Source: Dolomitihabitans soli (GTDB lineage: Bacteria; Actinomycetota; Actinomycetes; Streptosporangiales; Streptosporangiaceae). From it: a stretch of DNA of 64,000 nucleotides. Both the position numbers and the translations under genes were made by a program. Of the stretch, positions 15,892 through 23,913 are shown piece by piece. The notes under the pieces were generated by a model. That model searched no databases and had not been told where the DNA came from. It saw only the letters and a program-made list of their open reading frames with translations. The DNA lies in assembly GCF_022213955.1 (NCBI RefSeq), contig NZ_JAKNTW010000018.1, positions 62,001 through 126,000 of the forward strand, in the 5' to 3' direction. The first letter of the stretch is position 1. Every line of letters begins with the position of its first letter.

Positions 15892-17787
15892 TTAGAGTTT
15901 GATGCGGACGAGGTTGCGCTGGCGCAGCGTGTACAGCGTGCTCCCGTCCGGCGAGGCTGCCAGCAGCGGCTGGTTACCGAAGTCCTCGCCGGCCAGCCCG
16001 TCGACGACCGTCGAGACCGTCATCGTGCGCGCGTCCAGGCGATAGATCTGCTTGCCGTCCGCGCCATACAGGCGGTCGCCCGCCGAGATCAGCGTGCCCG
16101 TTCCTGAGCTGTGGATCGGTACCTGGACCGTGCGGGTGACCTTCTTGCGCAACGGGTCGAACTCGAAGGCCACACCTGTGGAGGCGATGCCGTACACCTT
16201 GCCGTGGAACGGCACCAGATCGGAGATCCGCGTGGCGCCGGGAACCGGGGTGACCGTCCAGCTGACCTTCTTGGTGAGCAGGCTGAAGGCCGCGAGCTTG
16301 GCCTCCTTCTCGATCGGCGTGGTGCCGAGGCCGCCCTGGATCTCGCTGCCGAGGTAGGCGGTGCCCGCCAGGCTGGTGATCGAGCGGATGGACTGGTTGG
16401 GGATGACGTCGCGGAACGTCTCGATCTTTTCCCTGCGCGGGTCGTAGAGGGCGAGCGCGCCGCCGTGCAGGCCGTACTCCGGCTGAGTGCCCACCAGAAG
16501 CTTCCCGGAGAGCCGGTCGTAGTGCGCGTCGAGCGGACGGTTCTGCGCCTCGCCGACGCGGGTCAAGCGGGTCAGGTCGGAGCCGTCCGGCCGCATCTTG
16601 AACAGGTAGGCGAGCGTGTAGACCGACAGATACACCTGGTCGCGGATCGGGGTCATGACCTTGGCCTCGCCCGGCAGGAACGTACGCTTGCTCGTCCCGG
16701 TCGCCAGATCATGCACCTGGATCCCGGCCTTGCCGCTGACCAGTACCTTGTCCTTGGTCGCTGTGATCGCCATCGGCAGTTCCGGCGCCGGCGGCATGCC
16801 CGCCTCGGTGAGATCCACGCCGGTGAGCTCGCGCGTGGCGAGGTCATACTCGACGACCTGGCTGGTCAGCGCCCCGATGACCTTTCCGTCGCGGATGAAG
16901 ATGCGGTTGAAATATGCTCCGTCGTACGGCACGGCCAGCTTCTCCAGCGCGGCCGTGTCACGGCCATAGCGGTAGAGCGTCCCCGACGGCCTGGCGCCGA
17001 AGTAGACGTCGTTGTTGGCCGCGTCGATGCTGATCGCCGTGATGTAGGAGTCGCCGGGCGCGTCCACCAGCGTGTGCTTCGACGGATCTGCCGTCTCCAT
17101 GAGCAGCAGGTCACCCGTCGCCGACAGACCGGCGGCGAGGAGACCGTTCTCCAGCGCCAGAGTGCCGACGAACGTGCGGTCGGCCAGCGCGGGCGGCAGG
17201 ATCTCCTTCTTGGCCCCCGTGGCGCGGTCGATCGCGACCAGATGGGCCTTGGCGCCGACGCCCGCGTAGATCGTGGAGTCGTCCACCGCGATGCTGCGCA
17301 CGTACTGCTCACCGGCGGCGGCCTGACCGAAGTCCTTGGTACCGCCCGTGGCCGGGTCGTACTCCACGACTCGCCCGCCCGGATACGTCCCGGCGTAGAT
17401 CTTCCCGTCGGAGGAGGCGTCGAGTGACCAGATGAAGTTATCCGGCTTGAGATCGGCCACCTTCACCGCAGTGCCTGTCGTGGTGTCGACCTTGTGGATG
17501 TGACCTGGCGTGTAGGTGCCGACATACAGGTCGGTGCCGACGGCGGCGGTCGCCCAGGTGCCTCCACCGGATGGCAACGCGGTGATCGAGGTGACCCTGC
17601 GCTGCGCGGGGTCATAGGCGCCCATCTGGGTCGGCGTGATGCCGCCTGTCCCCAGATACAGCGTGTCACCCACGAACTCGGCCGCGCTGATCGACGTCAC
17701 GGAGGAGGCGGGACCTAAGTCGTCGATCGCGGGAGCGGTGATCATACCGACCGCCACGGCGACCGCGACTAGTGCGTTAAACGGCAT
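15892..17787 (-). CDS. Secreted beta-propeller (PQQ/WD40-like repeat) protein
   Basis: A 631-residue protein with a short N-terminal hydrophobic signal (MPFNALVAVAVAVGM) followed by many repeated blade motifs: LYLGTGG, DLYVGTYTPGHIHKVD, KIYAGTYPGGRVVEYD, TIYAGVGAKAHLVAID, DVYFGARPSGTLYRY and KLLVGTQPEYG. This spacing of about 45 residues predicts one or two propellers. The ATG at 17787 is chosen because GAGGAA lies 6 bases upstream and it opens on a signal peptide. The frame is open upstream without a ribosome site. No catalytic residues are recognised. It could bind or sense a polymer or act as a lyase-like surface protein. Confidence 0.75.
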   Translation of the reverse strand: MPFNALVAVAVAVGMITAPAIDDLGPASSVTSISAAEFVGDTLYLGTGGITPTQMGAYDPAQRRVTSITALPSGGGTWATAAVGTDLYVGTYTPGHIHKVDTTTGTAVKVADLKPDNFIWSLDASSDGKIYAGTYPGGRVVEYDPATGGTKDFGQAAAGEQYVRSIAVDDSTIYAGVGAKAHLVAIDRATGAKKEILPPALADRTFVGTLALENGLLAAGLSATGDLLLMETADPSKHTLVDAPGDSYITAISIDAANNDVYFGARPSGTLYRYGRDTAALEKLAVPYDGAYFNRIFIRDGKVIGALTSQVVEYDLATRELTGVDLTEAGMPPAPELPMAITATKDKVLVSGKAGIQVHDLATGTSKRTFLPGEAKVMTPIRDQVYLSVYTLAYLFKMRPDGSDLTRLTRVGEAQNRPLDAHYDRLSGKLLVGTQPEYGLHGGALALYDPRREKIETFRDVIPNQSIRSITSLAGTAYLGSEIQGGLGTTPIEKEAKLAAFSLLTKKVSWTVTPVPGATRISDLVPFHGKVYGIASTGVAFEFDPLRKKVTRTVQVPIHSSGTGTLISAGDRLYGADGKQIYRLDARTMTVSTVVDGLAGEDFGNQPLLAASPDGSTLYTLRQRNLVRIKL

Positions 17788-17869
17788 AACGGGTTCCTCT
17801 GAATTACGGACCGGGCCGATATTTGCGCAATTCGTATCATGAATGAGCAGAAATGAGCAAGGGGGGTAG

Positions 17870-18010
17870 CGTTGGCGGCATGCGGCGAGCCCCTGCCGGA
17901 TCTCCGCGGACGCCCGGCGCGGCGAGCGCTTCGACCCGCCACTCACCCACGCAGAACTGGCCTTCTGCGACGCGGTGGCCAACCACGGGCCACAGTTCTC
18001 CCCTCGCTGA
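17870..18010 (+). pseudogene. Possible type I restriction HsdR scrap
   Basis: A 46-codon open stretch without a start encodes RGERFDPPLTHAELAFCDAV, then ANHG and a stop. It resembles the C-terminal (DUF3387-like) part of type I restriction R subunits, where a similar ELAFYDALA motif occurs. The match is short and from memory only. It directly precedes a transposase fragment, consistent with a junk junction. Confidence 0.25.
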
Positions 18011-18050
18011 GAGATCACAGGGTGGCTGAGGGGGCGAAGTGAACTCGATC

Positions 18051-18309
18051 ATGGAACGATGGGTGCAGTCGTGCCGCCAGGAGCTTCTGGACCGCTGCTT
18101 ACTGTGGAACGAACGCCACCTGTGTCACGCCCCTGCGCGAGTACGAGGAGTTCTACAACCAGCACCGAGCCCATCAAGCCTTGGCTCAAGCGGCCCCGCT
18201 GCGTGCCGTCCCTGATCCGATCATCGATCTCGAGCGAATCGTCGACCTGAAAATACGCCAACGAGACCGGCTCGGTGGAGTCCTCCACGAGTACTCACAT
18301 GCCGCTTGA
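18051..18309 (+). pseudogene. Transposase (integrase-core) C-terminal fragment, frameshifted
   Basis: The sequence encodes MERWVQSCRQELLDRCLLWN, then ERHLCHA. After a one-base shift near 18130 it continues LREYEEFYNQHRAHQALAQA and RDRLGGVLHEYSHAA with a stop. The FYNxHRxHQ block is the end of the DDE integrase core of IS3-like actinomycete transposases. The frameshift and missing N-terminal half make it inactive. No terminal inverted repeats were identified. Confidence 0.75.
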
Positions 18310-18402
18310 ACTGCATGGATGTGATTCTCGACAGGCGCACCTGCAAGGATGATCTGCTGATCTCGGCATACGCCGCTCGCGCCCGTCCCCGGCCTGACGG
18401 GG

Positions 18403-18849
18403 TCAGGCGGGCGGGTCGGCGTAGACGCCGTGCAGCATGCCGGTGGCCTGGCCGACCTCGATGAGGTGCCCGTCCGGGTCGCGCATGTAGCAGCGGATCT
18501 CGACCTTGCGGTCGATCGGCTCGGTGAGGAACCGGGCGCCGAGCGACGTTGCGTGCGCGTGGAAGGCGGCGATGTCGGCGACACGGACGTTCATGAACGC
18601 GGTCGCCGGGTCGCCGGGCTCGGGCGCCCGCAGCGTGACGTCCGGTTTGTCCGGGGTGGGGCCGCCGCCGGGGTTCATGATGATCCACGTGTTGGCGACC
18701 TTCACGATCGCCGGGTTCTCTTCAAGGACGACCTCGCCGCCCAGGACGTCCGCGTAGAACGCGCGCGAGCGGGCCACGTCCCGGACGGTCAGGAAGTGCG
18801 TGACCACGAGCCCCTCGACGGGCGCGGGCAGCTGTTTGCGGTCGACCAT
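18403..18849 (-). CDS. VOC family protein (glyoxalase/bleomycin-resistance fold)
   Basis: A 148-residue protein with two beta-alpha-beta-beta-beta modules: VTHFLTVRDVARSRAFYADV and LGGEVVLEE in the first, then FMNVRVADIAAFHAHATSLG and MRDPDGHLIEVGQA in the second. The ending EVGQ supplies the usual metal-ligand glutamate. Family members are dioxygenases, isomerases or drug-binding proteins, and the exact role is open. The start at 18849 has GAGGGG 6 bases upstream, and an ATG two codons earlier is possible. A small hypothetical gene ends 14 bp upstream on the same strand. Confidence 0.85.
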   Translation of the reverse strand: MVDRKQLPAPVEGLVVTHFLTVRDVARSRAFYADVLGGEVVLEENPAIVKVANTWIIMNPGGGPTPDKPDVTLRAPEPGDPATAFMNVRVADIAAFHAHATSLGARFLTEPIDRKVEIRCYMRDPDGHLIEVGQATGMLHGVYADPPA

Positions 18850-18862
18850 GCTCATCCCCTCA

Positions 18863-19177
18863 TCACAGGTTGTGGTGCGCTTTGTGCGCCCAGCGGGCGG
18901 GGTCGGCCTCCAGGGCGGCCCGGTCCCAGTGGGCGAGCTCGGCGGCGGCCTCGTAGGTGTCCTGCAGGTCGTCGACATCCAGGGCGTGATCGGTGCTGTC
19001 GATGAGGATGATCATCGAGGTGTCGGGAGTGAGCAGATGATCCTGTAAGGGGTCGCGTAGCCGCGTTCCCTGTGCCATGGCGTGACAACAATCGTCGGCG
19101 CGGTCAGATGGGACAACATGGACGGCGCGCCAGGTAGCGACCGTTATGGACGTATCTGTCCTGATTGCGGTCATGGC
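18863..19177 (-). CDS. Small hypothetical protein
   Basis: A 104-residue open frame ending just before the VOC gene on the same strand. The C-terminal half (MIILIDSTDHALDVDDLQDT, then YEAAAELAHWDRAALEADPA) is acidic, helical and has the strong third-position GC of real coding DNA. The N-terminal half looks less coding-like. It matches no family I know. It could be a small real gene co-transcribed with the VOC gene, or the tail of a truncated one. Confidence 0.4.
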   Translation of the reverse strand, partial: AMTAIRTDTSITVATWRAVHVVPSDRADDCCHAMAQGTRLRDPLQDHLLTPDTSMIILIDSTDHALDVDDLQDTYEAAAELAHWDRAALEADPARWAHKAHHNL

Positions 19178-19467
19178 ATACCCGTGAATCCTCCGCGTTT
19201 TGGCCAATAGCAGCCGTCTGCTGTTGCAGAGGCCCACGCCGCTGGCATTCAGACCTGCGAGGTGCACCGAACCGGGCGGAACCGTGGAGGGGCGGATGAG
19301 GTTGCCATCCTGCCCCGATGATGCTCGCCTGCCCACGGCTCGCCCGTCGAGGCCCGAAGCGCCGTAGTAACCCTTTTGTAGCTGTCATCCGGTTTCGTGC
19401 GGGTAGCGTCGCCGGGTGCCGTCGGCGATTATCGACGCGACGTGACCGCGCTGCGAAAGGATCGGAT

Positions 19468-20176
19468 ATGACGTGGCATCCGTGGAGACGGGCGTTCCTC
19501 ACGGAGGGGGCGACCGTGGTCGGCTTCGACCCGTCCACGCGCACGTGGGTCACCGACGCCGCCCAGTCTCAGGGGATGGTCGACCTGCCGCCGCTGAAGG
19601 GCAAGGTGGTGACCGATCCCGCCTCGCGCGGCCAGGCAGCCGACGACTTCGGGCACCTGGTCCATCGGACCCCCGGGGCCGTGCTGGAGCCCGGCGCCGT
19701 GTCGGTACCGCCCGCACCCCTGGTGGAACATATTCCTGCCCGCGAGCCGCACCGACGCCTTCGTGGAGGCCGCCATCAAGGACCTGGCCGAGACCGAGGT
19801 CGGCGCCAGCGGCGTGGTCCTGCTCTATCCCTTCCCCCGCGCCCGCCTGCACCTGCCCTTGCTGCGCATGCCCGACGAGGAGACGGTCTTCCTCTTCACA
19901 CTGCTCAGAACCGCCTCGCACGGAGCCGAGAGCCCGCAGGACATGGTGGAGGCCAACCGCTCCCTCTACCTGCGCGCCCAAGCCGTCGGGGGTTACCAGT
20001 ACCCGGTCGGCTCCATACCCACCACGCCTGAGGAGTGGCGCACCCACTACGGCCCCGCATGGGCCGCCTTCGAGGCGGCCCATGAACGCTACGACCCCGA
20101 CGGAATCCTCACTCCGGGCCAGGGCGTCTTCCCTGGACCCCCGAGCCTGGCCAGGCTCATCTCCGCTCCGATCTGA
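19468..20176 (+). pseudogene. Cytokinin-oxidase-like FAD oxidoreductase with internal deletion and frameshift
   Basis: The first 80 codons from the ATG at 19468 encode a family-typical N-terminus: LPPLKGKVVTDPASRGQAAD, then DFGHLVHRTPGAVLEPGAV. Around 19712 the sequence jumps, in another frame, to YRPHPWWNIFLPASRTDAF. It continues to the natural C-terminus with RYDPDGILTPGQGVF and a TGA at 20176. The HPWxNxFLP block is the cytokinin-dehydrogenase C-terminal domain. About 200 residues of the FAD-binding domain are missing, so FAD cannot be bound normally. This is a single deletion event in a once-complete gene. Confidence 0.8.
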
Positions 20177-20249
20177 TCGCTGACGGTGGAGGCTGGGCGG
20201 CCTGCCCGCGCGGTGATCCGCTGGGAGGTCGCCGGCATGGAGACGCGCC

Positions 20250-21173
20250 TCAGCCCGTCGTCCAGCGACGGAGTTTCTCGGGGTTGCGTACCGCCCAGAT
20301 GTGCTTGATTCGATCGCCCGCGACCTCGAACGCGAACACCGTCACGGTGACGCCGTCCTGCTGAGCCACCAGACCGGGCTGACCGTTGACCGTACGCTCC
20401 AGGAACGTCATGTTGCCGGGCCTCCGCTCGGCGATCTCGACCCAGGCGCGCGCGATCTGCTCGCCGCCCTCGATGGGGCGCAGGAAGGTGATGGCGAGGC
20501 CGCCGCCGTCGGCGATCGCCATGGCGTCGGGGTCGAGCAGGCCGATCAGGGCGTCGATGTCCTTGGCCTCCCATGCCTGCTTGAAGCCCCGGACGATGCG
20601 GGCCTGCTGGGCTGTCGGACTCGCAGGGCTCTGCGATTCGCGAATGCGGCGGCGGGCCGAGGAGGCCAGCTGGCGGCATGCCGCCGGAGTCCGGCCGACG
20701 ATCTCGGCCACTTCGGCGAAGGAGTGGCAGAAGACATCGTGCAGGATGAATGCGACGCGTTCGGCCGGGGTCATCGATTCGAGCACGACCAGGAAGGCCA
20801 TGTTGACCGACTCGTCCAGGGTGACCCAGTCGGCCGGGTCGACCGTCGCACCGCCCGGTCGCGCGCTGATCCACTCCGTACGCTCGGGCAGCGGCTCGGG
20901 GATCCACTCCCCCACATACCGCTCCCGCCTCGCGCGCGCCGAGCCGAGCACATCCAGGCAGATGCGCCCGGCGACCCTCGTCAGCCAGGCGCCGGGGGAC
21001 TCGATGACGTCCTGCTGCTGCCGGGACATGGCGTACCAGCGGGCGTAGGTCTCCTGCACGACATCCTCGGCCTCGGCCAGGGAGCCGAGGAGCCGGTAGG
21101 CGAAATTGATCAGCTGGCGCCGCTCGCTCATGATCGCACTCAGGCCGTGTCCTGACTCGGATCGGGTGGTCAT
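20250..21173 (-). CDS. sigJ: ECF RNA polymerase sigma factor, SigJ-like with SnoaL-type C-terminal domain
   Basis: A 307-residue ECF41-type sigma factor. Sigma-2 (INFAYRLLGSLAEAEDVVQE) and sigma-4 (AFILHDVFCHSFAEVAEIVG and RTPAACRQLASSARRRI) are clear. The last 110 residues form a SnoaL/NTF2-like domain (FKQAWEAKDIDALIGLLDPD, VFAFEVAGDRIKHIWAVRNP) that in this group acts as a built-in regulator instead of an anti-sigma factor. AGGGAG lies about 10 bases before the ATG. It is divergent from a LUD-domain gene across 160 bp that contains a large hairpin palindrome. ECF41 sigma factors often control an adjacent gene, which would make the LUD gene a candidate. Confidence 0.88.
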   Translation of the reverse strand: MTTRSESGHGLSAIMSERRQLINFAYRLLGSLAEAEDVVQETYARWYAMSRQQQDVIESPGAWLTRVAGRICLDVLGSARARRERYVGEWIPEPLPERTEWISARPGGATVDPADWVTLDESVNMAFLVVLESMTPAERVAFILHDVFCHSFAEVAEIVGRTPAACRQLASSARRRIRESQSPASPTAQQARIVRGFKQAWEAKDIDALIGLLDPDAMAIADGGGLAITFLRPIEGGEQIARAWVEIAERRPGNMTFLERTVNGQPGLVAQQDGVTVTVFAFEVAGDRIKHIWAVRNPEKLRRWTTG

Positions 21174-21225
21174 GGTGTCGATGGCTCCCTAGGTCGCTTC
21201 TGCCCTCACCTGTTCGACGAGATAG

Positions 21226-21250
21226 CGCGCCGACCTGTGAGGTCGGCGCG
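21226..21250. promoter_or_regulatory. 25-bp inverted repeat between sigJ and the LUD gene
   Basis: Two perfect 11-bp arms (CGCGCCGACCT and its complement) flank a 3-base loop. The element lies between two divergently transcribed genes, where no terminator is needed. A dimeric repressor or activator site, or a leader hairpin of the LUD transcript, is more likely. Confidence 0.45.
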
Positions 21251-21334
21251 TCGCCTGACATTCCGCGGGTTTGTGTCGTCGTACTGCCGAGACGAACACA
21301 TCATCATCCAGCGAACAGGAAACTCAGAGACATC

Positions 21335-21964
21335 ATGACTACCTCAATGCCGACATCACCGTTCGCCGGTCCGGCACCGGCACAGGGCCTGGAGCGGGCG
21401 GCCGCTGCGCTGACAGGACACGGTTTCACCGTGGAAATCCTCGATGACGCCGCCGCCGCGCGTACCCGCGTCCAAGAGCTGATACCCGAGGGCGCCAGCG
21501 TGTTCACCGGGGCCAGCGAGACCCTCCGCCTGTCCGGCATCGAGGAGGACATCAACGCCGGCGGGCGCTACGACGCCGTCAAGCCACGCGGCCTGGCCAT
21601 GGACCGCGCCACCCAGCTGCGCGAGATCTGGCGGCTGATGTCCACCCCCGACGTCATCGTGGGCAGTGTCGCCGCAGTCACCGAAACCGGCTCGCTCGTG
21701 GTCGCCTCGGCCACCGGAAGCCAGCTGCCCGGCTACGCCGGCGCCGCCGCCCATGCGATCTGGATCGTGGGGGCGCAGAAGGTGGTGGCCGACCTTCCCG
21801 CCGCGCTGCGCCGCGTCGAAGAGCACTGCCTTCCGCTGGAAAACGACCGTGCCATGAGGGCGTACGGCAAGCCCAGTGCTCTCAACCGCCTTCTCATCCT
21901 CAACGCGGAGCCCTATCCGGGGCGCGGCACCGTCCTGCTGCTCCGTGAAACCATCGGATTCTGA
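21335..21964 (+). CDS. LUD-domain protein (LutC/YkgG family)
   Basis: A 209-residue protein with the LUD fold: GFTVEILDDAAAARTRVQEL, then GASVFTGASETLRLSGIEED, IVGSVAAVTETGSLVVASA and IWIVGAQKVVADLPAALRRV. LUD proteins occur alone or in lactate utilisation complexes (LutABC). Here no lutA or lutB is present, so a stand-alone role is likely. Its divergence from an ECF41 sigma gene makes it a probable sigma target. Confidence 0.85.
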   Translation: MTTSMPTSPFAGPAPAQGLERAAAALTGHGFTVEILDDAAAARTRVQELIPEGASVFTGASETLRLSGIEEDINAGGRYDAVKPRGLAMDRATQLREIWRLMSTPDVIVGSVAAVTETGSLVVASATGSQLPGYAGAAAHAIWIVGAQKVVADLPAALRRVEEHCLPLENDRAMRAYGKPSALNRLLILNAEPYPGRGTVLLLRETIGF

Positions 21965-22004
21965 ACCACCGGCGTTCCTCAGCTGGTCCGGCACGCAGAC
22001 ATCC

Positions 22005-22159
22005 ACGTGATCCCAGCCACACCTGCCCCCCACCGCCGACCCAACGATCCCTGCGGCAGGCCTCTGACGTATGGAGACGCTAGCGCACCGGCAACCCCGT
22101 CACGGCCCCGGCCGATGATCAATCGCTGGATCTCCGAGGTCCCCTCGAAGATCGTATAG
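22005..22159. repeat. Left copy of 155-bp repeat: detached acyl-CoA dehydrogenase 3' end (attL-like)
   Basis: This segment aligns with 35221-35374 at roughly 80-85 percent identity by eye. The last 18 bases (22142-22159, CCCTCGAAGATCGTATAG) are identical to 35357-35374. Read on the minus strand, 22159-22087 encodes [17 protein letters not shown], the C-terminus of the acyl-CoA dehydrogenase. One extra G then breaks the frame. The rest of the gene is missing here, and the sequence past 22159 is unrelated. This is what a chromosomal gene end looks like after an element has integrated within it. Confidence 0.8.
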
Positions 22160-22213
22160 CCCGTCGATCGATATGCAATTTACGCAGGTCAACCCCGCGA
22201 TAAATACCCACGA

Positions 22214-22233
22214 GCCAGCACCAAGCAAGCACC
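22214..22233 (+). repeat. Arm-type repeat near the left island end
   Basis: GCCAGCACCAAGCAAGCACC here matches GCCAGCACCAAGTCAGCACG at 35142-35161 in 17 of 20 bases, in the same orientation. One copy lies about 55 bp inside the left repeat and the other about 60 bp inside the right repeat. That is a plausible place for integrase arm-binding sites. Confidence 0.4.
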
Positions 22234-22339
22234 GGCCAAAATCATGCGCAAACCGCCACTGGTCAACCAGGGAACGTACTGCAAATCCGGTCCCCGCTCT
22301 GACCGAACACACGACCCAACAGCCAAAACGCGGTGAACC

Positions 22340-22655
22340 TGCCTATACGCCAGACCTGAAGGCCTTATCCAGGACGTCCCGAGCGCGGTCACGGGAGCCG
22401 GCACCAAGTGCCCATAGATCTGGTGAGTAATCTCGATATTCTTGTGACCGCGAGCGCCTCCCCCACACGCAGTCCGCACCCCTGCATGAGCCAGATCGTC
22501 GCCGCCCAATCCACCGGCAGTCCCCCGGCCAGCGCCTCCAACTGATCGACAGTAGGCAGGTAGAAGTCCCGCTCCTGCGTAACCGGCGTGTGGATGTAGA
22601 ACGCCGCCCACGACGCAACAACCGGCGCGCACTGCATTGGGCTCGCCCCGTGCAC
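22340..22655 (-). pseudogene. Tyrosine recombinase (integrase) remnant
   Basis: On the minus strand the sequence encodes RDFYLPTVDQLEALAGGLPV, then WLMQGCGLRVGEALAV, the catalytic-Arg region. It jumps directly to GHKNIEITHQIYGHLVP, with the catalytic Tyr, and in a further frame ends RARDVLDKAFRSGV. About 100 residues, including the central His-x-x-Arg motif, are deleted and there are two frame changes. The enzyme is dead. It lies immediately inside the left repeat with its 3' end facing it, the normal layout of an integrase beside its attachment site. Confidence 0.75.
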
Positions 22656-22685
22656 TGTGAAGTATCTGGATACGTCTGGGTCTCG

Positions 22686-22703
22686 GGCGGGTTACAACCC
22701 GCC
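22686..22703. repeat. 18-bp palindrome
   Basis: GGCGGGTT and AACCCGCC flank a 2-base centre, giving an almost perfect palindrome in the gap between two gene remnants. It could be a leftover terminator or protein-binding site. There is no gene context to decide. Confidence 0.3.
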
Positions 22704-22759
22704 GGTGATCTGATTGTGCGTACCCGGCGTGCTGCTCACGACCCAGCCGGACCCTCAGG

Positions 22760-22975
22760 CCCGGAGGCGGGATCTGGCGCAGTGTCTCCGGCCTGCGGCG
22801 ACCTCGGTACTGGGGGGCCGAAGGAGCGCGGCGGGGCCGAAGAAGTGGACCTCGAACAGGGCCCGCTGCTCGGCCTCGCCGGTTTCGTCCTCGGCACCGA
22901 CGTGGCTACGTCCGGCGTTGTTCACGAGGATGTCGATGCGACCATGTCGAGCGATGACCACGGCCACTGCCTCGT
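22760..22975 (-). pseudogene. Short-chain dehydrogenase remnant
   Basis: The minus strand encodes DEAVAVVIARHGRIDILVNN, then AGRSHVGAEDETGEAEQRAL and FEVHFFGPAALLR. This is the central NNAG block of classical SDRs. The N-terminal cofactor-binding TGxxxGxG motif and the catalytic Ser-Tyr-Lys part are absent. The frame has no proper start and ends in unrelated sequence. The remaining gap up to the hydrolase gene holds nothing recognisable. Confidence 0.65.
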
Positions 22976-23072
22976 CATGGCTCGGGTCTCGGGGAGGGCG
23001 CTAGCTTCTGCGCGGATCACGCCTGCTTCATGCTGATCTGCTTGAGCACGGGCTGCGGACCTGTCGCAGCAA

Positions 23073-23894
23073 TTAGTGACCTCGTTCCCGGCCGAGGAAG
23101 CACGACAGGAGTCGCCTGAAGTCGTGCGGGTGCTCGAGCGCCGGCACGTGCCCGCATCGGCCGAGCACGTGCAGACGGACATCGGCCAGGTGTTCGAGCA
23201 GGGGCAGGGCTGCTGTCCCGAGCGGGGTGACTCGGTCCTCGGCGCCGTGGACGAGCAGCACGGGCGCGCGGACCCCTGCCAGCGTTTGCGCCGAGAGGGT
23301 GAGCTCGTCGGCCCAACGTGCCCTAGGTGGAGGGAACAACGACGCGAATGCGGCCGCCCCCGCTCGCATCGCAGCTGCACGGCCAGCGACGGCCGACTCG
23401 GTCACGAGCGCTTGGTCGAGAACGAGGCGACTCAACATGTCTCGTGCCCCGAGCGGGCCGGCGGGGGCGGCCCAGACCGCGTCGAGCTCGGCGGACAGCG
23501 GCGCCCCGGGGGCGCCCATCGTCGAGACCGCCACGACACGGGTGACCTGCTGGGGACGCGCGGCCGCCAACGCCAGCGCAACGGCACCGCCCATGGAGTG
23601 GCCCACCACGGCGTAGTACTCGACACCGAGAGCATCCATCAGGCCCGCGGCCTGCTCCGTCCACAGCCGGAGCCCACCCCTGGAGCCCGCCGGGATTGGT
23701 GTACGGCCGAACCCCGCCTGGTCAGGAGCCACCAGGTGCCAGGACGTGCCCAGCGCCTGTGCCGTCGTTGCCCAGGCGCTGGATCCGGTCGTACCGGGTC
23801 CGGAGCCGTGCAGCATCAGCACCGCGGGCCCGGTGCCGCTCTCCAGGACGTGGACGGGGGAGCCGTCGACTGTGACGGTCCGAAGTGCCGTCAC
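23073..23894 (-). CDS. Alpha/beta hydrolase, meta-cleavage (C-C bond) hydrolase type
   Basis: A 273-residue hydrolase. The oxyanion motif LMLHGSGPGTTGSSAW is characteristic of BphD/MhpC/XylF-like C-C hydrolases. The nucleophile lies in VVGHSMGGAVAL (Ser), the acid in LVHGAEDRVTP (Asp) and the base in GRCGHVPALEHP (His), so the triad is complete. Known relatives hydrolyse ring-cleavage products of aromatics or lactones. The start is GTG. It is followed on the same strand after 19 bp by the DJ-1/PfpI gene upstream, suggesting co-transcription with that gene. No ring-cleavage dioxygenase lies in the window, so the aromatic role is only a family-based guess. Confidence 0.85.
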   Translation of the reverse strand: MTALRTVTVDGSPVHVLESGTGPAVLMLHGSGPGTTGSSAWATTAQALGTSWHLVAPDQAGFGRTPIPAGSRGGLRLWTEQAAGLMDALGVEYYAVVGHSMGGAVALALAAARPQQVTRVVAVSTMGAPGAPLSAELDAVWAAPAGPLGARDMLSRLVLDQALVTESAVAGRAAAMRAGAAAFASLFPPPRARWADELTLSAQTLAGVRAPVLLVHGAEDRVTPLGTAALPLLEHLADVRLHVLGRCGHVPALEHPHDFRRLLSCFLGRERGH

Positions 23895-23913
23895 CGAGAC
23901 AGGCCAGGTGTGC

